Shown here one piece after another: positions 56,581-64,000 of a stretch of DNA of 64,000 nt (the first letter of the stretch is position 1; the number at the start of each line of letters is the position of its first letter). A program made the translations under genes and the position numbers. Below the pieces are notes generated by a model that had not been told where the DNA came from, did no database searches, and saw nothing but the letters and a program-made list of their open reading frames with translations. Source of the DNA: an uncultured Porphyromonadaceae bacterium (lineage in GTDB: Bacteria > Bacteroidota > Bacteroidia > Bacteroidales > Muribaculaceae); NCBI GenBank assembly GCA_947175545.1, contig CAMWNI010000003.1, forward strand, positions 86,535-150,534, read 5' to 3'.

Positions 56581-58620
56581 ATGAATACTAATTCCGAGGA
56601 CAAGGATGTCCCTTCTTACGAGGTCGATACAACTTCGTGGATTCACGATTTAGTTGAATTGGGGCGAGAGGCGCAACGAGCCCATAAGGAGCTTGTTGTC
56701 GTTGCTATTGCCCGTAAAATGGCACGCCTGATGGAGTACCATTTGACACAAGGAAAGAATAGAACTGATGAATCCGATAAAATTGATGAATTCTTTACAT
56801 TTCATGATGACGAAATCGCAAACTCGGAGAAGCAGTCAAATAGTATTGGCGATAAGTGTTCAAAGAAGTTTCAAATAATTACTGAGCATGCCATACCGTT
56901 CCGGCTCGCAGATATTGACCCCTTACAAACCAGAATTGTTATTGTAGATGATTTCGTCGCATCTGGAGATACAGTTGAAACAGTTTCGGCAAATATCTAC
57001 GCACAGACTGGGATAAAACCATCTGTTATAGCAATGGCTGCTGATGAGAACTTTGACATTCAAAAGTTTAAATTCGTTTCTAATCAAAATAAGCCTCACT
57101 TTATAGTTCAGCCGGTTCAACCCTTTATGGCAAGGTGCAGCAGAGACATCTTGAGTTTAAAGCGTCCAATTGACATTGAGCACACAATACTTACCATTGG
57201 CTTGTCTCAAGACGAGGTTAAATTGATGAAGCTCAAGTTAGAGAATGCGCTACGCTCTGTTTACGTTAACGCGGATATATATAAAATAGAACACGTTATT
57301 CCAGGAATAAAGGAGATAGATGGAACTACTTCAATTACACGTGATACTGTTTGCAACATAACGGTATTGTTTAACAAAGAATCCGATAACATAAACAACG
57401 ACTTTAATAAATTGAGGTTTTTTATCGGAGACGATGAATTGAGAGTCGTATCATATGCGCCCAACATCTGGTTAGGCAACGATCTCCTAAAAGATTCATT
57501 TGATTTCTTGTCAGACGAACTTAACATATGTTGGGCTAACATTGTTAATCACATTAAAAATGTTAAATATTCAGAGAGTGTTGATAAAGACAACAATCCT
57601 GGAGATGCGTATAGACTTAAAACTGGATTTGAGTATCGCAATGAATTATCCAAAGTAGTATTAAGTAATTACCTATGCTCATTTGAAAATATATTAAGAC
57701 GTCAGGCTTCTATTAAAGATGCCATAGAAATAGCATTGGGACCTAACTCTAAACAGTTTAATGTTTGCGAAATGGATCTTAATTTGCTCGTTGGTTCCTC
57801 TTTCGCCAAGAAAATTTTGCCGGATTTAAAACAAGCTCTCCGAAAACTGGAATATGAGCCTCAAAGGGCATATCCCAAATGGATGATAGAAAATGCACAA
57901 TCAGAGCTTATGGTCCCGGATAGTGATAGAGATAATTATTTGCAAGAAAGACTTGAATTGCTCCATCTTTCCCCAAGTTTCTCAACAACTTTGTCGTTGC
58001 TCTTTGAAAGGTTGAGAAAACGATTCGGATACAATAAGACTAGACAGTCTGAAGACCAAATAAAAGTCGGAGAAACTTTTGAGTCTATTTTAAAGCTCAT
58101 GTCACAGGAGCCTTTATACAATCAGGATAATAACGCGCTTGTCGAAATACATAAATGGATTGATTCAAGAATTGATTTAGGCGTTGTCATCCCTAAATAT
58201 GAACGGTTTTCTATACCATTAGGTAATTATGTTTGGCGTAGATTCTTTCGCGCAGGAGAAAGAGAAGATGTAATGGTTGATGTGGCAAGATTGGCACATT
58301 GCATTCTAACACTTAAACACGGAGAAGATGAAATATTAAATATTGAAGCTGAAAGATCCGAATTACTTAAAAATATTGATGACTTACAAAATAAACATAT
58401 AGGACAGATTCCAGTTGAAGTTTTCGAAGAAGGAATTCATCGTATTCGCCAGGACAAACAAGGCGATAGCCTGGCTATAACCATCTTATGGCATTATATG
58501 CTGATTTTAGGCACATTAAGCCATGTAGACAACAATAAATGGGATGAGGCCAACCTTAATAATGAGTGGAATGAACCTAAACCAAATGGGAATTATTCTG
58601 CTACATCTGTATATAAATAA
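56581..58620 (+). CDS. Phosphoribosyltransferase-domain protein, candidate effector
   Basis: 679 residues from ATG 56581; no signal peptide. The N-terminal domain (about 35-200) is a type I phosphoribosyltransferase: ELVVVAIARKMARL near the start and the PRPP loop RIVIVDDFVASGDT at residues 118-131, with D123-D124. The remaining 480 residues are helical and unlike any metabolic phosphoribosyltransferase; no purine or pyrimidine pathway neighbour is present. Eleven bases separate it from the ATPase gene. The combination suggests a conflict-system effector that acts on nucleotides or a nucleotide-derived signal; that is inference. Codon use and AT content differ sharply from the core genome, a sign of transfer. 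Confidence 0.75.
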   Translation: MNTNSEDKDVPSYEVDTTSWIHDLVELGREAQRAHKELVVVAIARKMARLMEYHLTQGKNRTDESDKIDEFFTFHDDEIANSEKQSNSIGDKCSKKFQIITEHAIPFRLADIDPLQTRIVIVDDFVASGDTVETVSANIYAQTGIKPSVIAMAADENFDIQKFKFVSNQNKPHFIVQPVQPFMARCSRDILSLKRPIDIEHTILTIGLSQDEVKLMKLKLENALRSVYVNADIYKIEHVIPGIKEIDGTTSITRDTVCNITVLFNKESDNINNDFNKLRFFIGDDELRVVSYAPNIWLGNDLLKDSFDFLSDELNICWANIVNHIKNVKYSESVDKDNNPGDAYRLKTGFEYRNELSKVVLSNYLCSFENILRRQASIKDAIEIALGPNSKQFNVCEMDLNLLVGSSFAKKILPDLKQALRKLEYEPQRAYPKWMIENAQSELMVPDSDRDNYLQERLELLHLSPSFSTTLSLLFERLRKRFGYNKTRQSEDQIKVGETFESILKLMSQEPLYNQDNNALVEIHKWIDSRIDLGVVIPKYERFSIPLGNYVWRRFFRAGEREDVMVDVARLAHCILTLKHGEDEILNIEAERSELLKNIDDLQNKHIGQIPVEVFEEGIHRIRQDKQGDSLAITILWHYMLILGTLSHVDNNKWDEANLNNEWNEPKPNGNYSATSVYK

Positions 58621-58631
58621 GATGATATGGT

Positions 58632-60230
58632 ATGAACTATGAACTATGGAAGGTATTATCTGATAGCAAAGAAAATCCTGTTGCGCAATTCTTTTTAGAA
58701 GAAAATAACATTCATAAATTTGATACCGATGGCGTAAAAAGCGACGAGGAGTTTCTGACGCGTATTATAACCGCCACATCTCAGGCTCCATCGGATGCGT
58801 ATGTATCTCCTGAAATTCATAAGCGAGTCCAAACCCATTTATTAGAAAATGTGGATTTAAGACTTGAATATTTGATAGTTGATGGGTTTAGGGCTATTCC
58901 ATATTCAAACAACTCAAGTGATAATCCCGATTGGTGTCGTGGGCCATACGGGCTTGCATTTGATAGCAAGTTAATATTGCATAGTATAGGCCATAAAACC
59001 GACTCTCAATTGGCCAACTCTTTAGATTTTAAAATTCCAGACGAGAATAATTGTGATTCCTTTATTCTATTGGGAAGGAATGGCTCCGGTAAAACCTCTT
59101 TATATAGTGCAATAGAACTAATTTGTAAGGGGAAAATTGCCTCGGAGATTAAACATAATGAGGAAAACAATAGCCACAGAAAGGAGCTGCGCAATCATAT
59201 TAGCTGTCCTAAAGAGCAAGCAGCGGAGACTCGCTGTTTTAATATTAAATTGAAAACTAGAGATGAGAAATATAGGCTCTTAAAGTATAATAATTCGTCA
59301 GAACAAAATGATAATGGAGAAAGTCCAAGTCTTGATGTTGCTAAACAGTTCATTTCTGAAATTGATTTATCTCAATTTTTTTGCTCAGAAGGTGATTTGA
59401 CCATATTTGAATGCACCAACCAATCAATTGATAGTTATGTTCATGAGATATGTGGATTAGGAAATCTTGATAGGGCTATTGGTGTTTGCAATAATTTGAT
59501 TTCCCTTGATGGAAATTTAAGCCCAGACGATGAGAGAAAACCGAAGCTTGATCAGATTATTCATCATGTCATCAATTTAAAAGAAAAATTAGAAGAATCC
59601 TTAAATACGTCTAGTACTGCAATTTTAAAACCAGCTCATCATATTCTCGAAACTTTACTTGAAGATTTTAAGGATGAGCATATTGAACTAGATTCTAACG
59701 ATGGCGCTTTTAATGGGAAACTAAAAAGTAAAGAAGATAACACACAAATCTCGCCAAAGGGATACTATAATAATTTTAGGCTTAAGTTATATCTTCTTTG
59801 TTTACGTATTGGACTAGCATTTGCTATAATGAAAAGAAGGAATATTCAGTTCCCTCTGATTTTTGATGATGTGTTTGATAGCAGTGATTTTCCAAATCGA
59901 ATATATACTAGGAAGTTTTTTACCAAGATTCTATCGTTGTATTCATCTCTAAATATCTCCGAGAAGCTATTGCAAATTATATTTTTCACTCAAGATGAAG
60001 TTATAGCTGAGAGTGTCTATAACGGGATCTGCAATACCGTAATAAACCCAAAGGACGATGACGCAAAAGCAAAAAGAATTAGAGCCAAAGGAAATGTAAT
60101 ATTAGGCAGAATATTTACTGCAGACAATTGTTGTAAAAATGATAGGGTGCGATTAAATTATACAGAAACCTTTGATAATCTTTTTGATTCAATTAAAATA
60201 AACAAATACTATTTAGTGGATGAAAACTGA
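58632..60230 (+). CDS. SMC/RecF-like ATPase, candidate sensor
   Basis: 532 residues. After a helical N-terminal region of about 70 residues comes an ABC-type ATPase: VDGFRAIPYS strand, Walker A GRNGSGKT at G148-T155, a central helical insert (about 200-380), and Walker B FPLIFDDVFD at 407-416, with Asp413 where Glu is usual. LRIGLAFAIMKRRN precedes it, in the place of the signature helix. The plan matches AAA_15/RecF-like defence ATPases rather than transporters; there is no membrane segment. It overlaps the membrane-protein gene by 11 bases, so the three genes form one operon. Confidence 0.8.
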   Translation: MNYELWKVLSDSKENPVAQFFLEENNIHKFDTDGVKSDEEFLTRIITATSQAPSDAYVSPEIHKRVQTHLLENVDLRLEYLIVDGFRAIPYSNNSSDNPDWCRGPYGLAFDSKLILHSIGHKTDSQLANSLDFKIPDENNCDSFILLGRNGSGKTSLYSAIELICKGKIASEIKHNEENNSHRKELRNHISCPKEQAAETRCFNIKLKTRDEKYRLLKYNNSSEQNDNGESPSLDVAKQFISEIDLSQFFCSEGDLTIFECTNQSIDSYVHEICGLGNLDRAIGVCNNLISLDGNLSPDDERKPKLDQIIHHVINLKEKLEESLNTSSTAILKPAHHILETLLEDFKDEHIELDSNDGAFNGKLKSKEDNTQISPKGYYNNFRLKLYLLCLRIGLAFAIMKRRNIQFPLIFDDVFDSSDFPNRIYTRKFFTKILSLYSSLNISEKLLQIIFFTQDEVIAESVYNGICNTVINPKDDDAKAKRIRAKGNVILGRIFTADNCCKNDRVRLNYTETFDNLFDSIKINKYYLVDEN

Positions 60231-61131
60231 AAAATTCATTTATGCGAGTTTATCTGTTAGACACGGATTTAGTATACTTATTATTGCAATAGTAATGTTT
60301 GTTTTATTATTCGCAGTGACAAGTGTATTTATGCGGAATATTGCTGCAGAGGAAAAAGAAATTTCAAGGTATGAAGTAATTGATTCAATAAATCGAATAA
60401 TTACCACAGACTTTGATGTCTTGCTAAAAAAAGAATCGTTATCAAGCAAGGAACAGGAAGAAGCTGTTAAATCTACTCTCCGCCATGTCCTATATATTGA
60501 AAATCGGCAAGAAAACGTATTGAATGATTTAAGACAGGAAAGCAATAATGTTATTAATAAAGTAAATGGTTGGCTCGGATTTTGGATAGCAATTTTAGCG
60601 ATATTTACAGGTATCCTGCCAATCATCATACAACATGTAATTTTTAGACGTCAGCAGATAGAATTAAATTTACTAATAAAAGAGATAGAGAAAAAAGCCT
60701 GTACAAATCATGTGCAACTATTAGCGTCAAGTGTTTGTCTTCAATATGAATTAGGAATTGTTTCTGATAATGTAAAAAAATCGACGTTGATAAATCTAAT
60801 CATAGCAGACATGACATCTTCTATGAATGAATTAGTCAACATAGCAGAAAATGAGACCCATATACTTTCAAGAGACAATGAAACCGCGGTCTTAAATGCT
60901 TTGTTTCAATATTGTAGAGTAGTTGATATGCTAATCTTAATTGAGAGAAGTGAGGGCCGTGAATATAGAAAATATTTTAAACTCCGAGAATCGCTAAAGC
61001 AACTGATTGAGAATATTGTTGACCACGAAAACTGTCCACGAAAAAAAGTTTGGGCCGAATTCTTGGATATACTTCCACGATTAAGTACGTTATCATATAC
61101 TTGTCCGGAAGAATATACTGACAAGATTTAA
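60220..61131 (+). CDS. Two-helix membrane protein of the island, unknown function
   Basis: 303 residues. Membrane helix 1 at about 17-37 (FSILIIAIVMFVLLFAVTSV), an extracytoplasmic helical stretch (about 40-115), membrane helix 2 at about 118-141 (WLGFWIAILAIFTGILPIII), then a helical cytosolic domain of 160 residues. I recognise no family. Translation starts inside the ATPase gene (ATG at 60220), so it is made with the ATPase. In conflict systems a membrane partner often anchors the complex or damages the membrane; here this is only inference. Confidence 0.7.
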   Translation: MKTEKFIYASLSVRHGFSILIIAIVMFVLLFAVTSVFMRNIAAEEKEISRYEVIDSINRIITTDFDVLLKKESLSSKEQEEAVKSTLRHVLYIENRQENVLNDLRQESNNVINKVNGWLGFWIAILAIFTGILPIIIQHVIFRRQQIELNLLIKEIEKKACTNHVQLLASSVCLQYELGIVSDNVKKSTLINLIIADMTSSMNELVNIAENETHILSRDNETAVLNALFQYCRVVDMLILIERSEGREYRKYFKLRESLKQLIENIVDHENCPRKKVWAEFLDILPRLSTLSYTCPEEYTDKI

Positions 61132-61153
61132 TTGAGAACAGCTTATATATGAA

Positions 61154-61396
61154 ATGAAACAGACCTTAATATCTCAGGTGTATGAATGTAAACCGACGAG
61201 AAAATTCCCTTGCAATGCACTTTTGTTAATATGTTTATTTTTCTGTGCATTGTGTGGCAACGCACAATATATGATTACGTTTACGGCTGTTGATTCAATC
61301 ACGCGACTGACATTGCCGGAATGTGAAATCCAAACATCAGATGATGAAAGCTATTGTTCCTATTCATTTACAAATTCTATAAAAATCAACAGGTAG
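61154..61396 (+). CDS. Short exported fragment
   Basis: 80 residues. A signal-peptide-like segment (CNALLLICLFFCALCGNAQ) is followed by ITFTAVDSITRLTLPECEIQ, which reads like the start of a carboxypeptidase-regulatory or similar beta domain and then breaks off. The stop codon lies inside the hairpin at 61393-61423. It is probably the 5' remnant of a larger surface protein gene. Confidence 0.4.
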   Translation: MKQTLISQVYECKPTRKFPCNALLLICLFFCALCGNAQYMITFTAVDSITRLTLPECEIQTSDDESYCSYSFTNSIKINR

Positions 61397-61425
61397 AGAA
61401 TAAATGTTAAACTTATTCTCTACTT
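61391..61425. terminator. Bidirectional terminator-like hairpin
   Basis: 11-bp perfect stem GTAGAGAATAA (61393-61403) with 61413-61423, extendable by two pairs. It separates the converging three-gene island and the conjugative-element remnant. Confidence 0.6.
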
Positions 61426-61434
61426 GTTAGTAAC

Positions 61435-61952
61435 CTACGGAACTAACAATGCTGCAAACTCAGTGAGCCGACGGGTGTATAGACCTTTATGAAATTTGCC
61501 TTTGTAGCGGCAGTGGAAGGTGTAGGACTTGAAGATGTTGCGGTCGCCACGTTTCAACTTTTTTAGGATGGTGGACCTGTTGACTACACCGGGCTCGCAG
61601 TTGTAGGCGAGTACGCCGAGAAGAACTGTGTCTTTGCCGTATTGGGAGTAAAGGGCGCAGAACTTAGCGAGGTCTTTGCGGTGCAGTGCGTCAGCCTGTG
61701 CCTCGGTGAGCTGACAGCTTCGACGGTAAGGTTCGCCCGGCTGGACTTGATGACCATAGCCAACATAAGGCTTATCCAAAGCTTGTGATAATACGGCCAA
61801 TGCTTTGGCTTATGGAGTGTCTCAAATTTCTTGATTATTAGGACTGCCCGCTCAAAGAGCGGCAACTCCATTATACTTCGCATTGCGGTGAAGGCCGGCG
61901 TAGTGACCGCGAGGGTCACTAACGCCATGGGGAATATCAGTAGTTTCTTCAT
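61435..61952 (-). pseudogene. GH24-type lysozyme, frameshifted, copy 1
   Basis: The first frame starts at ATG 61952 (MKKLLIFPMALVTLAV signal) and reads MELPLFERAVLIIKKFETLH, with the expected catalytic Glu region, to KHWPYY. The homology then continues in another frame: KPYVGYGHQVQPGEPY, then LLGVLAYNCEPGVVNRSTIL and RRLTEFAALLVP. In relatives KHHPY leads directly into VGYGH, so a short insertion with frame change has inactivated the gene. Such lysozymes follow traQ in CTnDOT-type elements, where they open the cell wall for conjugation. Confidence 0.75.
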
Positions 61953-61965
61953 ACGCCGATGGTTG

Positions 61966-62481
61966 TTATGGTTCCGGGATTGACGGGGGTGATGATACCG
62001 GGAGTTTTGCACCATCGTCGCCGCTGTCTTTGCTGTTGAACTCGAAGGTCTGCTGCCACGGGGTTGACCCAAAGTTGTCTTCAATCCATACCCCAAATTT
62101 CACAGCTTCGGAAGACTGGGCGGTGTAGTTGAGGCGGAAGGTCTTGCTTTCGAGGAGGACTCGGTCGTTGTTGACCAGCACGGGACCGTCAACGAGTTTG
62201 AGCGTCCCCTCGCCGTCATACTGGAAGTAACGGATTGTGTAGAGGGTGTTGGAATAGTTACCTTCGGTCTTGATCTCGAAGCGTAGCTCAACAGTTTCGC
62301 CTTTAGTGGTCTTGTCGCCGTAGGGCTTGACTTCCACCGTGAAGGGATAGGACTGCTGCACGTCAAGGTCATCGGAGCATGAGGACAGAGCGAGGACGAG
62401 AGTGAGGAGGATTGCCCAAAATCCGAAAAAGCGAGCAGGTGTAAGGCGGATTTCGCCGATTTTATTCAGAATTGTATTCAT
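61966..62481 (-). CDS. traQ: Conjugative transposon protein TraQ (DUF3872)
   Basis: 171 residues. Lipobox at SSC after a membrane-like segment (ARFFGFWAILLTLVLALSSC), then SDDLDVQQSYPFTVEVKPY, TLYTIRYFQYDGEGTLKL and SKTFRLNYTAQSSEAVKFGV, the DUF3872/TraQ pattern. The gene is intact but stranded between a fused primase remnant and a broken lysozyme, so it is unlikely to work in transfer any more. Confidence 0.85.
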   Translation of the reverse strand: MNTILNKIGEIRLTPARFFGFWAILLTLVLALSSCSDDLDVQQSYPFTVEVKPYGDKTTKGETVELRFEIKTEGNYSNTLYTIRYFQYDGEGTLKLVDGPVLVNNDRVLLESKTFRLNYTAQSSEAVKFGVWIEDNFGSTPWQQTFEFNSKDSGDDGAKLPVSSPPSIPEP

Positions 62482-62489
62482 GTTGTTTT

Positions 62490-62800
62490 TCAGAGTTTTA
62501 ATTTTGAATTGTTAGAAATTTTGGGTTGGGTAGCCACAAGGTAGTCGTTGAGATCCTTGTGGTCGGGATAGAGAGCGGACTTGTCCATTCTCTTGTCGCT
62601 TAACTCGCGGTGGAGTCTGGCGAAGGAGGCTCGCCCTGCCTCGTTGTTATTGAGGTAACAGGCGATTACGGAATAGTCCGGGAAGATTGTCAGGGCTTTT
62701 CCAACATTGGCAACGGAGTTGAGAACAACCGAGTCGGAACCGTCATTCAGTCCGAGGCGTTTCGCTGAAAGAAAGTCGATGAAGCCTTCAAACACGTTGC
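62490..62800 (-). pseudogene. traP-like primase, 3' fragment
   Basis: The frame encodes CNVFEGFIDFLSAKRLGLND, SVVLNSVANVGKALTIFPDY and ALYPDHKDLNDYLV, the C-terminal part of a TOPRIM primase such as TraP of CTnDOT-type elements (the Glu and Asp positions of TOPRIM are in FEGF and CYLNNNEAG). The N-terminal zinc-finger and catalytic start are missing. Upstream sequence at about 62800-62810 switches abruptly to integrase coding DNA. Confidence 0.75.
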
Positions 62801-63448
62801 ACCGAGGTTTTATAGCCGTTGAATGGATCAACGAAAATCAATCTGGCGCGGATAGCCTTGTTGATTACCTGCTTGAAGAGCTTCATGCACTTGTGGGTGG
62901 TATTCTGAGAATACTTGTATTCCGTGCGTAGGAAGAACTCCAGATCTACAATGAACTGATGCTTTATCTCACGGAGCGGGATGTCGGTGATATTGTACTT
63001 CTTTTTAATGAATTCCAACACACGGCGGTAAATACGCTCGTACTTGCGATAGGTGGGTCTGCCTTGCTGAGGCCGACAAGTTTCTTGGTGTCCCCAAGTG
63101 CTGCTCGTAGACTTTAAGGAGCGATTCCTCTCGCTGGGTGATGCCCATATAGGCATTGCGCACCATTTCCACAGTGACGTAGCCGTGGCGATTAAGGAGG
63201 TCATAGTAGTGTTCCTTTAGAACATGGCGCATATCCTCAATGCGCTTGTTGAATTCGGCAATTTTTGAAGACCTGCCGATAGCCTTAGACGCAGCTGCGT
63301 CCCAGAGGTCTGGCTCTATTGAGAGCGTGGAATTTAGTCGTTCATATTCACCGTCCACAGTGATTTTTATTATTATGGCACATTTGCCATCCTTATTCAC
63401 TTGGTTTCGACGAATCAAGAACAAAACTTTGAAAGTGCTCTTTTTCAT
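62788..63448 (-). pseudogene. Tyrosine recombinase/integrase, N-terminal part with frameshifts
   Basis: Starts at ATG 63448 (MKKSTFKVLFLIRRNQVNKD), the arm-binding domain opening of Bacteroidetes integrases, and reads in frame to LLKVYEQHLG. It then shifts twice near 63070-63100 (KKLVGLSKA in a second frame, TYRKYERIYRRVLEFIKKKY in a third) and ends at DPFNGYKT before running into traP. The catalytic domain with Arg, His and Tyr is gone. It lies next to the tmRNA 3' end, the likely attachment site. Confidence 0.8.
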
Positions 63449-63760
63449 CTTACGTTGGATTTAGTGTCATCATTTCCGTTTTTTAGGCGGTGGATGCAAT
63501 GATAACGAGTGAAACATTAAGATGGATTGGACACTTTTGAGAACAATAAGCGACAAATCAGCGACTTAGGTTGATTTTAACATTGAGGACATTTTCAAGA
63601 CACTATATAATTCCATACTTTCAAAAGAATTAAATCGGAATATCGGAAATAGTGTCGGACACCCGTTTTAACACCCACAATCCAATGGGTTAAAATGTCG
63701 CCTGTTTTCCGACTTTCTTCCGAGTTATGTCTTTGTAAGTATATGGCATTAAGATTATTA
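63449..63760. other. Integrase-to-tmRNA spacer, first part
   Basis: AT-rich, no supported gene. This is where arm-type integrase sites and the attachment core would be expected, between the integrase start and tmRNA. Apart from short direct repeats, nothing definite can be read. Confidence 0.35.
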
Positions 63761-63767
63761 GATGCGT

Positions 63768-63829
63768 TTTAGGCACTATTTAGGCACTAAAAAGATTTTT
63801 GAAATCTTAGTGCCTGGTTAGTGCCTAAA
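63768..63829. repeat. Fourfold TTAGGCACTA repeat forming a long inverted repeat
   Basis: Two direct copies of TTAGGCACTA (63769-63778, 63780-63789) are mirrored by TAGTGCCT (63808-63815) and TAGTGCCTAAA (63819-63829), with AAGATTT/AAATCTT closing the centre. The whole can fold into a hairpin of more than 25 bp. Location between integrase and tmRNA suggests integrase or excisionase binding sites. Confidence 0.6.
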
Positions 63830-63885
63830 CTCTGTCCGGGGATGTCCTTTTTGCGTCTTTTTTCGGTCCTGAATCGAAAGGATTA

Positions 63886-63927
63886 GATAAAAGAAAACCC
63901 CGGAACTACTTGATAGTCCGAGGTTTT
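63886..63927 (-). terminator. Terminator of tmRNA
   Basis: Stem of about 14 bp with one bulge and one G-U pair (63894-63908 with 63914-63927), followed by TTTTCTTTT on the minus strand. Confidence 0.75.
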
Positions 63928-63962
63928 ACTCGTTTTGTCCGAAAAAGTTCGGTAGTACATAG

Positions 63963-64000
63963 TGGAGTTGGGGGGATTTGAACCCCCGTCCAAACGTGGA
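63963..64000 (-). ncRNA. ssrA: tmRNA, 3' end only (gene continues beyond window)
   Basis: Read on the minus strand the edge gives a T arm (GGGGGTTCAAATCCCCC) preceded by TTTGGAC and followed by CAACTCCA, the usual 3' end of tmRNA (compare GGAC-GCGGG-TTCAA in E. coli). CCA is not encoded, as is common in this phylum. The rest of the gene, with the tag-peptide frame, lies to the right. A tRNA cannot be fully excluded from 38 bases. tmRNA ends are frequent integrase targets, which fits the integrase relic beside it. Confidence 0.75.

Larger units (their letters stand above)
55432..63960. mobile_element. Decayed CTnDOT-like integrative element with cargo
   Basis: Between the tmRNA 3' end and the LanC-like gene lie, right to left: integrase remnant, traP remnant, traQ, broken lysozyme, the three-gene AT-rich island, an IS982-like remnant and a second lysozyme fragment. 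All conjugation genes are on the minus strand in the order known for CTnDOT-type elements, with most of the tra operon deleted. The left boundary is not defined: I find no second copy of the tmRNA end in the window. Confidence 0.6.

Overview
This is a 64 kb stretch of a Bacteroidales chromosome, most likely a Muribaculaceae or close relative. The signs are promoters of the Bacteroidetes type (TTG/TTTG, about 19 bases, then TAnnTTTG), a GldH lipoprotein, an 1126-residue SecA followed by a TamB-like protein, a BspA-type leucine-rich repeat protein with a short sorting-like tail, a methylmalonyl-CoA decarboxylase sodium pump (propionate formation), and debris of a CTnDOT-type conjugative element. 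The family name is inference; the order is well supported.

Bases 1-53900 are mostly core chromosome. In order: a GH20 hexosaminidase (runs off the left edge); a small-RNA-like unit; a run of six exported proteins of unknown function, including a DUF6175 protein and two related small proteins; an MBL-fold hydrolase; the rplM-rpsI-rpsB-tsf translation cluster; a lipoprotein; an unknown exported protein; a GH84 O-GlcNAcase; a tight seven-gene operon (rny, ricT, gldH, an M24 peptidase, a CCA-adding-type nucleotidyltransferase, queD, queE) with zapA and a ZapB-like gene upstream; guaA; a DUF4105 protein; an alkaline-phosphatase-fold protein that seems to have lost its active site; secA; tamB; mgtE; a pyrG-yidC-purM-like operon; a leucine-rich repeat protein with a long structured leader; the five-gene methylmalonyl-CoA epimerase/decarboxylase operon; a TonB-dependent receptor and a DUF362 lipoprotein.

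Bases 54000-64000 are accessory. Beside the 3' end of tmRNA (right edge) lies a decayed conjugative element: an integrase with frameshifts, fused by deletion to the 3' part of a traP-like primase gene, then traQ and a frameshifted GH24 lysozyme. Next to it is an AT-rich three-gene operon that looks acquired: a phosphoribosyltransferase-domain protein, an SMC/RecF-like ATPase and a two-helix membrane protein. This is the best candidate here for an undescribed system, plausibly anti-phage defence. A second lysozyme fragment and an IS982-like transposase remnant lie on its other side, followed by a LanC-like protein with a truncated glycosyltransferase.

At the RNA and regulatory level, a structured intergenic element of about 140 nt occurs three times (both sides of guaA, and before mgtE). 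A separate small RNA unit near 2.6 kb has its own promoter and terminator. Two unrelated exported-protein genes share an unusual promoter in which an eight-G tract sits where the -33 box should be.
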